DNA of 64,000 nt from Prorocentrum cordatum (GCA_963575745.1 CAUYUJ010014264.1:25310-89309), one strand, 5' to 3'; numbered from the stretch's first letter, positions 11,150 through 20,710 are shown. Made by a program: numbers and translations. The notes: generated by a model not told the origin, from the sequence alone.

Positions 11150-11225
11150 AGCTCCCAAGGCTATTCGTCGCTGATTGTTCACGCTTCGCATATCTCGACC
11201 AGCCCGTTCAGGAACGATTCTCGAG
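11150..11225 (+). repeat. Dispersed repeat family F, 3' half
   Basis: ACGCTTCGCATATCTCGACC...CCCGTTCAGGAACGA matches 23985-24020 (ACGCTTCGCGTATCCCCACC). The 5' half is absent. Confidence 0.55.
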
Positions 11226-11251
11226 CGAGCTGTCGCGAGGAGGGAACCACC

Positions 11252-11313
11252 CTGCCTCTTAGAAGGCGCGGGGCCTTGTCCATAGATGTAAGTCAGGCGC
11301 CTTCTAAGAAGCA
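11252..11313. other. Hairpin
   Basis: CTTAGAAGGCGC and GCGCCTTCTAAG are perfect inverted repeats separated by about 30 bp. Role unknown; there is no following T run to suggest a terminator. Confidence 0.6.
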
Positions 11314-11429
11314 GCCCCCTTCTTTCGCGCGAGAACGGCCAAACGTTCGCTACCGCTCCGATGATCGGACAAGTTCAGTGTGAAAGTGAAGGTGTAAATC
11401 AGAGGTGGAAAAAGGTATCTATCTCGCTA

Positions 11430-11560
11430 CCCTTCGCTCGTTTTCCCCATGTTCGGACTCCTGGGAGACTCTCGGCGCCACCACTGGATCCGCCTCGAAA
11501 ACCTAATCAGAACGCGCCCTGGGAGAGGTCCGTGGAGTAGCGGTGTCGGTAACTGCTGGT
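11430..11560 (+). repeat. Dispersed repeat family G, copy
   Basis: Shares CCGCCTCGAAAACCTAATCAGAACGCGCCCTGGGAGAGGTCCG-type sequence, and the following GTAGCGGT(G/A)TCGGTA, with 57950-58115. More distant copies lie near 8540 and 31690. Confidence 0.65.
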
Positions 11561-11904
11561 TCCCCCAGTAGATGCACCACATTTGTTCTGAGGTACATCC
11601 ACGAAGGATCAGCGAACAACAGTACTGCAGCAGTGAATTCGTTGAACGGCTCTGAGAAGCGGCCGGGCCGCGGTTGAGAAAAGCCTCGCCCCTGAGGAGC
11701 CAAACAAATCATCCATCCACACGCCGAGACACCTCCAGAGCCATCACAGACCACCCAGTGCTCCAAAACTTTGCCCGTGATCACCCGAAACTAGCTCAGA
11801 GTCGTCGCGAAAAGCTCTGAGATCCGACGATGCAACATCGCGAGAAGTCACCACTGGAGCCCTGGACCCCATCTTTGTGGTGCATCCTCTGGGCCGAGTC
11901 GATC
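11561..11904. other. No feature recognised
   Basis: Unique-looking sequence without defensible coding or repeat structure. Confidence 0.4.
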
Positions 11905-12175
11905 GGAGATGCTGCCCCAGCCCTAAACCGGGCGAAAAAAAAGTAGTATTTCACAAATGCGACGCTCCGTGATGCTGCCCCAGCCCTGAGCCAGGAAAGC
12001 AAAGTCAGGTGTTTGAAAATTGCAACGCCTTGATCTCAGGGAACGCCGCGGGTGGTGATGACCCGCGGCCCGTGTGAGGGGTGGCGTCTCGAAGTTTGCA
12101 TCTATCGTCATCATTTTGAGGCGCGCCCTCTCAGAGAACCCCGCGCCCGTGCGAGGGGTGGCGTCTCGGCAAGCG
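11905..12175. repeat. Imperfect short tandem duplications
   Basis: GATGCTGCCCCAGCCCT occurs at 11909 and 11972. GCCCGTGTGAGGGGTGGCGT occurs near 12067, with GCCCGTGCGAGGGGTGGCGT near 12147. These indicate two locally duplicated blocks of about 63 and 80 bp. No gene is seen. Confidence 0.6.
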
Positions 12176-12273
12176 CACTGTTCGCCATTCCCGCCCGCAT
12201 CCGCTTGCCAGGGCAGGCTGCCTTGCCACTGCGGTTTGGTATCGCCGGCTCCAGGCGGGAGCGCACGTTGCAC

Positions 12274-12430
12274 CAGATACAGTCAGGAGGGAAAAAACAC
12301 ACAGACATAATCAATCGTTGATCCCCCAGAAAATATGGGAAGTGGTGGGGAAGACAAAAACCCAGAAAATATAAGAAAAAATAGGGGAATACTTTTATTT
12401 GTGTGTATTTATTTGTGTGTCCCAGGGCCC
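12274..12430 (+). repeat. Dispersed repeat family H, copy 1
   Basis: GTCAGGAGGGAAAAAACAC...CCCAGAAAATAT...TTTATTTGTGTGTATTTATT is shared with 15130-15295. This AT-rich ~155-bp module stands out from the GC-rich surroundings. A shorter relic (GAAGAAAAAACACCCAGAC) lies near 62420. Confidence 0.75.
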
Positions 12431-12949
12431 CAGAAGGCGTACACTCGACACGGATTAGTATGTCGACCTTGCCAAATCAATGGCACCCTTGTGTCCTTGA
12501 CTCCGCGGCCCGTCCTTTGCCGTTTTCATTGGTCGCCCGCAGCCCCAAAGATCCCAGCTTCGGCCTCCGAGGGTCTTGCGTCCTCACCCCGCCCGCCCTG
12601 GATGTGCGTCCTGGCTCTGTTTCGGGTGCAGCCAGGACTCCCATTCGTTGCCTGGCCCTCACTGATTATCTGGCATTGCGCCCCCTTGCCTTTTGACACG
12701 CCCTCTGGACTTTTCCTCGCGGGCCGCCGAACAAAAAAAAAAGGTATAGCCAGGACCCCCCGGGTAAGGGGACCCGGTTCGTGGTAGGGCCCTGGGGCCC
12801 CTCAATTGGCCAGATTCACCGAACCAGGTTTGCCGCAACTGGTGTTTTTCGGGTGACGGCAGCTCCGGTTGGCGGAACGGGGCGGGGAGGGGGGCGCCCC
12901 CCGGTACACAACATTGAACCAGGTTCCCTTGGGCCCAGTTCTGCCAACG
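12431..12949. other. No feature recognised
   Basis: GC-rich sequence with open frames on both strands, but no conserved motif or convincing codon bias. Confidence 0.4.
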
Positions 12950-13083
12950 CCCGACGGTTGCTGTTCCGAGGCGGCCACCACCACCTGGGCAAGACGGCCT
13001 CGCTGGGCGGCACAGACGGGGCGCGCCTGGCGTGCGAGTGCCGCGCCTGCGGGGCGCGCTGGCGCACGGACGAGCCGCCCTGA
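12950..13083 (+). CDS. Possible terminal exon with Cys motif, unrecognised
   Basis: The frame ends at a TGA at 13081 and carries GGHHHLGKTASLGG, then CECRACGARW: a His-rich patch followed by a C-x-C-x2-C cluster. Third positions are strongly G/C. It might be a small zinc-binding module, but no family is recognised and the upstream part of the frame looks non-coding. Confidence 0.3.
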
Positions 13084-13394
13084 GGGCGGGCCCGGGCCGG
13101 CGGCCAGCACGGCCGCGCGTGGGCTGGCGGCCGCCAAGGCTGCCGCTGCGCGGAGAAAGCCTAGCCTCAGATCTGGGCGCTGCCGTGCTCTGCTCGATGG
13201 CAGGATCTGCCATCGAGCTTGGAGCCTTCAATGATCCATGCATGTATTCATTGGCCAGGAGTTATTTTCAGGTTTTCCAGAGGTTACTTTTTATTGTTTT
13301 CCCACAGCAGCCTCTTTAGCTGTCGTCTTCCTTCACAATGGCAGGTCCATGGTCGACTCGACGTAAGACTGGCCTTGGAAGAGGAAGAAGCGCC

Positions 13395-13546
13395 AACATG
13401 AACTGCTGGCGCTCCGCGCGGATTTCTTGGATCGGCGCCTGGGCCCCCTTGGCTGCGCCTCTGGCGCCGCCCCTGGCGCGCTCCGCGCGCCAGGGAGGGG
13501 GTCCAGCGCGGACCAAAAGTTTATGTTTATGTTATCTGTTCTTCTA
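13395..13546. mobile_element. Foldback MITE, family A copy 3
   Basis: TCCGCGCGGATTTCTTGGATC...CTCTGGCGCCGCCCCTGGCGC...GCGCGGACC, then AAAAGTTTATGTTTATGTTA. Same order as 4817-4995, with the long arms and the TTTATGTTTATGT tail retained. Confidence 0.75.
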
Positions 13547-14127
13547 GTAAGTCAGAGCGTGAACTACCTACCCCGCTTTCGCTTCCAGACAGAACCAAGT
13601 CATACCACGCACCTCCTCGTCAAGCGGCCTGACCTGTGCAGGCCGTAGTTTAGCCTCGTTTGGTATCTCTTGGAAGCGAGGGTGGTCAAAAGCGAGGTAG
13701 GTTTGTTTGCCCCCTAGTGAGTGAACTTCCGCCGGAGTGACCTGTGGCCCACTGGGACCCCCCGTTCGCTGAATGCGATGCGATAGCAGCGGCCTGCGCG
13801 CTTGGATTTGGCCCCCCCACGTCCCCCGTTACAGTCGGGGCACTGAAGAAGGAACCCTTTTCGTTGGGGAGGGGCTTCGTGTTCCTTGATTGTTGCACAG
13901 CTTGCCTTAGGTTTTCCTTAGGTTTTCGATGGGAAATCGAAGTTGAACTGATGGGAAAAAGGGGCCTCGTTCCTGATTTAGCGTTCCTTAGGTCAACGCC
14001 CCCACTGTAGGTCGCTCACCAGAGGTCATTATTGCCCAGGGTCACTTTTACGTGTAGCCGAGGACTGGCGGTCACCCGGCTGCCGCTGCGCAGAAACAGC
14101 ATAGCTTGAGATTTGGGCGTGGCTTCG
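13547..14127. other. No feature recognised
   Basis: No repeat family or gene that I can support. Confidence 0.4.
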
Positions 14128-14252
14128 GCGTCGTTCGGACGTGTGCACTTTTTCTCGGCGGGAATCGTTGAGGACGATCCTGGATCATCCTGCGAAAAAC
14201 CGCGCACGAAACCGAAAAGTGCGCAGGGAATGGACGTCCGAGCGATGGCGAG
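14128..14252 (+). mobile_element. Introner-like element, copy 2
   Basis: 125 bp, GC...AG. It starts GCGTCGTTCGGACGT and ends GGACGTCCGAGCGATGGCGAG. The interior is diverged (GGCGGGAATCGTTGAGGACG). Same orientation as the other eight copies. Confidence 0.8.
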
Positions 14253-14261
14253 TCCGTGGTC

Positions 14262-14372
14262 TGGGCAATGGACGATTTCGCCAGATGTCGGGCCCCGGGA
14301 CCTCGATCGATCGGGCTCCCAAAGCGCCGCAGACGGATGTGGTCCAGGGCTCCTGTTCTGATTTGTTTCTTG
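14262..14372 (+). repeat. Dispersed repeat family F, 5' half
   Basis: GATTTCGCCAGATGTCGGGC...GCCGCAGACGGATGTGG...AGGGCTCCTGTTCTGATTTG matches 23866-23962. It ends exactly where introner copy 3 starts, so the introner probably interrupted the family F copy. Confidence 0.6.
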
Positions 14373-14499
14373 GCATCGCTCGGACGTGTGCATTTTTTTC
14401 TTGGCGAGGGCCATCGAGGAGCATCCTCGATCATTTGGCGAAGAAAGCACGCACGAAACCGGAAAAAACACGGGAAATGGACGTCCGAGCGATGGCCAG
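14373..14499 (+). mobile_element. Introner-like element, copy 3
   Basis: 127 bp, GC...AG, with intact TIRs (ATCGCTCGGACGT / ACGTCCGAGCGAT) and the ATCGAGGAGCATCCTCGAT inner stem. Confidence 0.85.
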
Positions 14500-14531
14500 G
14501 TTTGTGGTGCTGTGCACTGTTTCGCCACGTC

Positions 14532-15050
14532 GGACCTCCGGGTGCGGCAGGTCCGTGTCGTGGCGACCCCTGCGTTGGTTTCGGACACCGTGTGGACCGT
14601 TCGACCTTGAACGATCGGAGGATTGCAAAAGAACCGAAGGATTGCAAAAAAGACTAAGGATTGCAAAAAAAACCTTCGAAGGATTGCAAAAAAAAACCTT
14701 CGAAGGTTTTTTTTGCAATCCTTCGTTCAAGGATTGCAATCCTTCGGGCAGCTTCTCGAACGCCAGATTCTTGGCTGATTCTGGGCCAGCAGCGGCGTTC
14801 AACCCTGACCGCCCGCAGCAGGGGGCGCAGCCGCGTCGGCACAGCACTGACTTACTGGCAGGCTCGTGCCGCGCTGGCGCAACAGCGACCCTGCTGCGGG
14901 CGTTCAAGGTGGAACGCCGTTGGTGGCCCAGAATCGGCCAAGATGGAATAATCGGGCAATCGAGAAGCTTCCGACCGTTCAAGGTCGAGCGATCCACGCG
15001 GTGTCGGAAAAGCCGACGCAGGGGTCGCCACGCCACGAGCTTGCCGCAGG
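14532..15050. mobile_element. Large foldback element (~520 bp)
   Basis: The two halves are inverted copies. The left arm has GTGGCGACCCCTGCGT, CGACCTTGAACGATCGG, GATTCTGGGCCAGCAGCGGC and CGCCCGCAGCAGGG. The right arm has the reverse complements in reverse order, including CCCTGCTGCGGGCG (14891), GGCCCAGAATCGGCC (14927), CCGACCGTTCAAGGTCG (14972) and ACGCAGGGGTCGCCAC (15014). The left arm is interrupted by GGATTGCAAAA/CCTTCGAAGG minisatellite sequence at 14620-14755, which is itself palindromic. No transposase is present. Confidence 0.75.
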
Positions 15051-15129
15051 AGGAGGTCGTGGAGGGTGGGCAGAGCCCCCGTGCAGTCCTCCTCGCCTGG
15101 GCCCTGCCCGTCGTGGAAGAAGCCCTCCA

Positions 15130-15295
15130 AAGAATATCAGGAGGGGAAAAAACACAGACACAATTAATCGTCGATCCCCAAGAAAATATAGGAAAATATG
15201 GGAATTGGGCGGGAAGACAAAAACCCAGAAAATATGGGAAAACATGGGAATAAGTTTATTTGTGTGTATTTATTTGTGTGTCCTTGGGCCCCTTC
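15130..15295 (+). repeat. Dispersed repeat family H, copy 2
   Basis: ATCAGGAGGGGAAAAAACAC...AAAAATGGG-type AT-rich core and TTTATTTGTGTGTATTTATT tail, matching 12274-12430 in the same orientation. Confidence 0.75.
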
Positions 15296-15636
15296 AGAAT
15301 CATCCCCGGGAGGTCTTGGAATTGTTCCTACCATGCCAGGCGGAGATCCACCACGAGCTCCCAGGCAAGTGTTCGACGAAATGTTCTTCCCCTCTCTCGG
15401 GGGACCGCGGTTGCTGACAAGGCTTGTGCCACGACTCGCGTTACGGGCCCGTCTCACCCGCCCCTTCCAGGGGGGGGGTAGACGGAGGGGTTCATGCGAG
15501 AGGGGCAAGAGGGTTAAGAGTTGTGCGCAGGCCGGAGGCGTCTATGCGAGAGTGGAGCGAGCTCAAGGAGGTGCCGAGCAGGAGCCTTCCCCTCTCCCCC
15601 GCACCGTAACGCTTCCCCCTCCCCCGCGTACCCTTG
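15296..15636. other. No feature recognised
   Basis: Unassigned sequence. A 753-codon frame beginning near 15198 crosses repeats and the N gap and is not a gene. Confidence 0.4.
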
Positions 15637-15760
15637 GCATCGCTCGGACGTGTGCATTTTTCTCGGCGAGGACCATTGAGGACAATCCTGGACCATCGAA
15701 CAAAAAAACACGCACGAAACCGAAAAATGCACAGAAAATTGACGTCCGAGCGATGGCGAG
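15637..15760 (+). mobile_element. Introner-like element, copy 4
   Basis: 124 bp, GC...AG, TIRs intact. The inner stem is altered (ATTGAGGACAATCCTGGACC). Confidence 0.85.
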
Positions 15761-15987
15761 GTACCGCCTCCTCCTGCTAAGTGGCTCGCTGACTCTCCAG
15801 GTTGGCTCCCTCCTCCTTCTGCCCCCGCGCGCCGCGCAGCTGCCTGCCCAGGCGCGGCGCGATCGTGCCCGCCCGCCCGGCCCTGGAGGGGTGCGCGGTG
15901 GCACCTGTCGGAGGTGCGTGCCACAGGAGAACAGTCGATCCTCCCTCGGAGAGGGATGCAGGGGGGCAACTCCCCCCCCCTCCCCTC

Positions 15988-16173
15988 GGGCCGGACGAAA
16001 GGGGGGGATTGGGAAAGAGAGGGTTACGAAATTTGCTGCATGCAGCTGGTTTCGGCCCCACCGAGGGGCCCATTCCTCGATACATCGGCCCAGCGCCGGG
16101 AGGCGCCGGGAAAATCAGCTACGTGAGCTGACTCTCAAACCCCCTTTTGCTATTCCCCCCTTTCGCCCGACCC
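15988..16173. mobile_element. MITE, family D copy 2
   Basis: The left end GGGCCGGACGAAAGGGGGG pairs with the right end CCCCCCTTTCGCCCGACCC. The interior has ACGAAATTTGCTGCATGCAGC, AGGCGCCGGGAAAATCAGC and CAAACCCCCTTTTGC, as in the copies at 8862 and 9612. Non-coding. Confidence 0.75.
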
Positions 16174-16362
16174 GATCCCCCACCCCCCGCGCAACGCCCC
16201 CACCACCCCTTCCCAGGAATGCCCTTGAAATGTCCTCACCCTCTCGGAGGCGCTGCGCCCCGCCCTGGCCTCCCCCGTGGATCCCGCCGCCTTGCCCCTG
16301 GGGAGGCCCCCTCGCCGGAGACGCGCGAGAGGCCCAGGAGGTCGCAGGCGGGACGGGGAGGT

Positions 16363-16400
16363 GGAGGAGGAGGAGGAGGAGGAGGAGGAGGAGGAGGAGG
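16363..16400. repeat. (GGA)n tract running into the gap
   Basis: GGA repeats up to the first N. The repeat very likely caused the assembly break. Confidence 0.9.
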
Positions 16401-16500
16401 NNNNNNNNNNNNNNNNNNNNNNNNNNNNNNNNNNNNNNNNNNNNNNNNNNNNNNNNNNNNNNNNNNNNNNNNNNNNNNNNNNNNNNNNNNNNNNNNNNNN
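16401..16500. other. Assembly gap (100 N)
   Basis: Exactly 100 N, the conventional length for a gap of unknown size. Nothing spanning it can be trusted. Confidence 0.99.
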
Positions 16501-16851
16501 TGCGGCGGGCGCATGGGAGCGCAGCCACTGGGGCCTTCGGTGGAGCTCCCTGTGGGGCTACGAAACGCTGTGCTGGGTGGGTGAAACGCAAGGAGGAGGG
16601 GGAGGAGGAGAGGAGGAGAGGAGACGCGGGCCGCCGTCTTTTCAAAACGAGGACCCAACACCACAGGATGGTTGGGAAAAAGTACGCGGGGGGCGTTCGG
16701 CCCGAAAATGACGCCGGCGCCTCAGCGAGAGTCGTTTCCCGGGATTTCCCGGGAATCCTGTGTGTAAAAAAACAATACGCGGAGGGTGCGCGGCCATCAC
16801 CCGGACGCAATCAGGGGAAGAGGGAGAGTATTTTCATATTGAGTAATTGTG
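16501..16851. other. No feature recognised
   Basis: Short unassigned sequence between the gap and the purine tract. Confidence 0.4.
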
Positions 16852-16874
16852 GAGGGAGGGACAGAGGGACGGAG

Positions 16875-16909
<35 letters not shown>

Positions 16910-17255
16910 AGAGGAGAAGGAGGAGGGAGGGACAGAGGGACGGAGGAGGAGGAGGAGGAGGAGGGAGAGGGAGGCGGAGGAGAGAGTGAGGGAGGGAGGG
17001 ACAGAGGGACGGAGGAGGAGGAGGAGGAGGAGGAGGAGGTCGAGGACGAGGACGAGACGAGGGGAGAGGAGGAGGAAGGAGGGACAGGAGGGACGGAATG
17101 AGGAGGAGGGGTGGACGGAGGAGGAGGAGGAGGAGGAGGAGGAGGAGGAGGAGGAGGAGGAGGAGGGAGGGAGGGAGGGAGGGAGGGAGGGAGGGAGGGA
17201 CAGAGGGACAGAGGGACGGAGGGGGGACGGAGGAGGAGGAGGAGGAGGAGGTAGG
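16852..17255. repeat. Compound GGA/GAC/GGGA purine tract
   Basis: GGA, GAGGAC and GGGA runs. The punctuating unit GGGACAGAGGGACGGAGG recurs near 16857, 16927, 16999 and 17197, so this is a higher-order minisatellite built on a GGA background. Confidence 0.9.
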
Positions 17256-17376
17256 AGGGAAGAGGTAGGGGGGGGGAGTGGCCTGGTGCGCCGGGCGAGG
17301 CAGGGAGATGTTGAGGGGTCGGATGCGCCAAATCTGGTCTTGCGTTTTCCCAGGACGCCTCGCGTCGTGGTTCACA

Positions 17377-17494
17377 CAGTGGCGAAGCGTCCTGGCTCGC
17401 CCATAGGCCTACCAAACAATGTTCTACGAACCTTTTGTGGTTTCCACGACATGCTCTAAGCTAACGAATGCCGGAACGGTCGGGACCTGCTCAA
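17377..17494. mobile_element. MITE, family B, internally deleted copy
   Basis: Starts CAGTGGCGAAGCGTCCTGGC and ends GAATGCCGGAACGGTCGGGACCTG. It retains CCTACCAAACAATGTTCTA and GGTTTCCACGACATGCTC but lacks the middle and most of the right TIR stem. Confidence 0.7.
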
Positions 17495-17820
17495 GTTGGG
17501 CGCTGCGTAATGGGGGATCATAAATGGGGGGGCGGCGAGCGTGGTCCAAAAAGGTACCCAAATGGTACCTAAACGAGCCCCTCTGGGGCTCTGGAGGGGC
17601 CCGAAAGGGGCACGAAAGGGGACCTTTTCTGACCCCCCCATGTGTGACCCCCCCATTAAGCCACGCCCGATCAAGTGGTACCGCTCGCTCCCCTGCTGTG
17701 TGCGAGAGCGCCGCGGCCACGGAGGCGGTCCTGCATTGAGGCCGCCGAGGGCGACAGAACGGCCTCGAAGGTCCACGCAGCGGCTGCGAGGGCCGGCGGT
17801 AGCATTAGGCCGGGCCCCGA
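17495..17820. other. Unassigned; small palindrome at ~17548-17572
   Basis: AGGTACCCAAATGGTACCT is a short palindrome. The phrases around it (AGCCCCTCTGGGGCTCTGG) are also self-complementary. No gene seen. Confidence 0.4.
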
Positions 17821-18038
17821 ATCATCAGGGGTAACGCGGGTCAGGGTTAACTCGGGTTCGTTTTTCGGGAATCCGAACCCGACTTACCCGGACCCGAGTT
17901 ACCCCGGATAATTCGGGCGTCCAGAGCCCCACATCATCAGGGGCAACTGTGGTCAGGGCTAACTCGGGTTCCTTTTTCGGGAATGCAATCCCGAGTTACC
18001 CCGGACCCGAGTTGCCCCGGATAACTCGGGCGCCCAAA
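17821..18038. repeat. Tandem duplication of a 112-bp foldback unit
   Basis: ATCATCAGGGG begins units at 17821 and 17933. Each unit folds on AACTCGGGTTC and GAACCCGA/CCGAGTTACCCC phrases. The second unit runs directly into the family C MITE at 18039. Confidence 0.8.
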
Positions 18039-18200
18039 TTAGGCCGGGCATGTCCCTCTACAGAAGGACTCTTCGAGAATAGTGACAAAGTGGTCTGGTG
18101 GCGATATGTTGCGTGCTTTGTCGAGTATTTCTTGGTATGGTCGGACTCTTGTTTTCATCTGTCTCTCAAACTCCGCCCGTAGGAAGGCATGCCCGACCTG
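18039..18200. mobile_element. MITE, family C copy 1
   Basis: Left end TTAGGCCGGGCATGTCCCTC, right end CGCCCGTAGGAAGGCATGCC then CGACCT: terminal inverted repeats of about 30 bp. The interior is AT-richer. Other copies lie at 33527-33671 and 57094-57245. Confidence 0.75.
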
Positions 18201-18201
18201 A

Positions 18202-18821
18202 CAGTGGCACCCCTCGACCTGCGATCCGATCCGTTCTGGCCCGCTGGGCTTCCGCTCAAGAGAGCTAGCCGCGGACGCTCGCACAAGCCAAGGGCCTCCG
18301 AAGGTTCCCATTCCACCTGGCAGATTTCAACCACTGGAGGCGCTGTGCAGCGCACAAGCTGCAAACACACGTTCCTTCTGGTATCAGGCACCGCGCCTTC
18401 ATGCTGAAGAGATGGCACACTTTCACTGCGTTAGCTTGGAGGTGGGCATCTTGGCAGCTCCTGGCGGGCCATATGAAGGCCCCCGAGGCCCAACACAAGC
18501 GGACAAGGCGAAAACTGGGCATCGCTCGGACGTGTGCATTTTTCCTTCGGCGAGGGCCATGGAGGAGCATCCTTGATCATTTGGCGAAAGAACCGCGCAC
18601 GAAACCGACAAAAGCACAGGGAATGGACGTCCGAGCGATGGCCAGAAAAAGTGCGAAATCGTCAAAGCACGTAACCTTTTCCCATATTTGCCCTCCTGGG
18701 GCGGGTGCGGCGAAAGGATACCTTCAGCCCTTCCAACGACGGCTTCCTCGCCACGGCCCCACCGCTCGGGGTGCGCCTGGATCGAAATTCAGATTTGCCC
18801 AACCACCGCCACCCATTCAAG
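18202..18821 (+). CDS. Candidate two-exon gene segment split by an introner
   Basis: Exon 1 (to 18518) has an uninterrupted frame containing SFWYQAPRLHAEEMAHFHCV and ending QADKAKTG. Removing 18519-18645 (127 bp, GC...AG) joins it in frame, across a split Gly codon, to exon 2 (18646 on), which reads KSAKSSKHVTFSHICPPG and stays open to the family B MITE at 18822. Without splicing the first frame stops inside the introner. No start, stop or known domain is visible, and the segment is bounded by MITEs on both sides, so it may be a remnant. I do not recognise a family. Confidence 0.35.
18519..18645 (+). mobile_element. Introner-like element, copy 5
   Basis: 127 bp, GC...AG, TIRs ATCGCTCGGACGT / ACGTCCGAGCGAT. 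It is the best-placed copy: its removal joins two open frames (see 18202-18821). Confidence 0.85.
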
Positions 18822-19028
18822 CAGTGGCGAAGCGTCCTGGCTCGCCTATAGCCCTACCAAACAATGTTCTAAGAACCTTTCGTGGTTTCCGCGAAATGTT
18901 CTTAGACCCTTTTTGGCGGAGTCTGTCTTGTTTTATCACATCGGGTTAATGTGCTAAGAACACTGTTTTTGTTCTTAGAACATTTTGGGGGTTCTAAGAA
19001 TATTGGAGAGGCCTGACGGCCAGTGCCG
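18822..19028. mobile_element. MITE, family B copy 2
   Basis: Starts CAGTGGCGAAGCGTCCTGGC, then CCTATAGCCCTACCAAACAA, with several TTCTAAGAAC/GTTCTTAGAAC palindromes inside. The right TIR is diverged (GAGAGGCCTGACGGCCAGTG). Preceded by TCAAG, as are two other copies. Confidence 0.75.
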
Positions 19029-19049
19029 CCGACCCTGATCGAAAGGGCT

Positions 19050-19166
19050 AGGAGTGGGGGGACGAAGCGGAGGATGAGGAGGAGGAGGAGGAGGAGCAGG
19101 AGGAGGAGGAGGAGGAGGAGGAGGAGGAATAGGAGGAGGAGGAGGAGGAGGAGGAGGAGGAGGAGA
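19050..19166. repeat. (GGA)n microsatellite
   Basis: GGA run with a few interruptions. Confidence 0.9.
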
Positions 19167-19702
19167 AAAGTGCATCCTTTGTGGGCCCGCTCGAAGAAAG
19201 TGCGCCCCGGGAGTGTGATATTCTGAGTTGGGACGTGCTCCCGGAAGAGGAAGAAGTGCATCTCGGGCGTGCCCGCTCGAGGAAAATGCGCCCTAGGGGG
19301 GTGGTATTTTGACTCGGGGCCCGCTCCCGGGACGCCTATGCGGAGGAGGAGGAGGAGGAGGAGGAGGAGGAGGAGGAGCAGGAGAGGAGGAGGAGGGAGG
19401 AGGGGGAGGAGGAGGAGAGGAGGAGGAGGAGGGGAGGAGGAGGAGGAGGAGGAGGAGGAGGAGGGGGAGGGGGAGGGGGAGGGGAGGAGGAGGAGGTAGG
19501 AGGAGGAGGAGGAGGGAGGAGGAGGAGAAGGAGGAGAGGAGCAGGAGGAGGAGGAGGAGGAGGAGGAGGAGGAGGAACAGGAGGAGGAGGAGGAGGGCCA
19601 GGAGGAGGAGGAAGTGCATCTCGGGCGTGCCCTCTCGAGGAAAATGCGCCCTAGGGGGGTGGTATTTTGACTCGGGGCCCGCTCCCGGGACGCCTCTGCG
19701 GG
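19167..19702. repeat. Three copies of a ~92-bp module interleaved with GGA tracts
   Basis: The module GAAGTGCATCTCGGGCGTGC...GACTCGGGGCCCGCTCCCGG occurs at about 19249-19342 and 19611-19702, almost identical, and in degenerate form at 19167-19248. Between them lie GGA tracts (19343-19610). The tract and module appear to have been duplicated together. Confidence 0.85.
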
Positions 19703-19710
19703 ACATGTTT

Positions 19711-19774
19711 GGGGTTCTAAGAAAATTTCGTGGTAGGACTATAGGAATGCCGGGACGGTCGGTCCCTGCTCAAC
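19711..19774. mobile_element. MITE family B, 3' end only
   Basis: GGTTCTAAGAAAATTTCGTGG, then TAGGACTATAGGAATGCCGG and GACGGTCGGTCCCTG: the right terminus of family B as in 56553-56782, fused to the module repeat. Confidence 0.75.
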
Positions 19775-20189
19775 CCATCGCCCGTGCGGAAGGCATTTGT
19801 CGAAGATAGGGGTTGTAAAATGTGCTCGATTGTGGTTGAGTTCTGGTTTCCCCAAGAAGTTGTGTCGGGACGACTGGAGGTCGTGCCGGGACGACGTGAA
19901 AGATTTGTTCGGTTGTGGTTGGATTCCATGTTTTCCAAGTATTGTCATTACGATCGGAGGAACACAGACAGGGGCCTAGAAGAGGGGGTCAAAACTGATT
20001 CCGACAAACTATACATCGGCTCCTGAAGTCGCCCCCTCTCGGGGCTGCTTCGTAGGGGCCCTCTTGGCACTCCCCTGGCGCCGCGCCCGCCCGCCCGCCG
20101 GCTGGCCGGCAATCCGCGGGCCGGCTTGCTGGACACGCTCCCTCGGGGCCCAGCAGGCACGCAGCTCCCCGGCCCCCCCTCCCAAGACC
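19775..20189. other. No feature recognised
   Basis: Unassigned; short frames only. Confidence 0.4.
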
Positions 20190-20345
20190 TCCGACGTCGT
20201 GATTGCTTCCCAGACCGGATCGCGTCGCAAAAAAAAGAGTCAGGGTGGGATTTGTGTTGGTCACTTCTGGCCCCAGGGGTCCCTCGCCGGGCCTCGGGAC
20301 CGTCGAAAAACGACTCAGGATGAGAAAGCGGTCCCAGGGAAAGGG
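20190..20345 (+). repeat. Dispersed repeat family E, copy 2
   Basis: CCTCGCCGGGCCTCGGGACC, then GTCGAAAAACGACTCAGGATGAGAAA, matching 56860-56920 and the reverse complement of 9215-9260. Confidence 0.7.
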
Positions 20346-20435
20346 TCTGGAGGAGGAGGAGGAGGAGGAGGAGGAGGAGGAGGAGGAGGAGGAGGAGGAG
20401 GAGGAGGAGGAGGAGGAGGAGGAAGAGGAGGCGCC
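20346..20435. repeat. (GGA)n microsatellite
   Basis: Pure GGA run of about 85 bp. Confidence 0.95.
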
Positions 20436-20649
20436 GTCCTGAAAAAAAGCAGGACGCCGCATGGCTGGGCTTGCGCCGTGGACCTCCAGAGGTCTGGAGC
20501 CCCTGGCCCCGGGACCGGCTGCTCGTGCCGAGCGACGTGTTCTTTGGCGGCCCCGGGGCCCCGAGAATCACCAATATAACCTCCTGCTTCCCAAGCGCGA
20601 GGGGTGCTGCCTCGCGGCAACTGCCGCCCCCTCGCCCCAGCTTAGGGTG

Positions 20650-20710
20650 CAGGAGGAGGAGGAGGAGGAGGAGGAGGAGGAGGAAGAGGAGGAGGAGGAG
20701 GAGGAGGAGC
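20650..20710. repeat. (GGA)n microsatellite
   Basis: GGA run of about 60 bp with two AGAGG interruptions. Confidence 0.95.

Noticed and set aside
12274-12430. Telomere or origin-like AT-rich TTTATTTGTG repeats
   Set aside because: Only two dispersed copies with no array; treated as repeat family H.
15198-17459. 753-codon open frame
   Set aside because: It crosses introner copy 4, a MITE, the N gap and GGA tracts, and has no domain.
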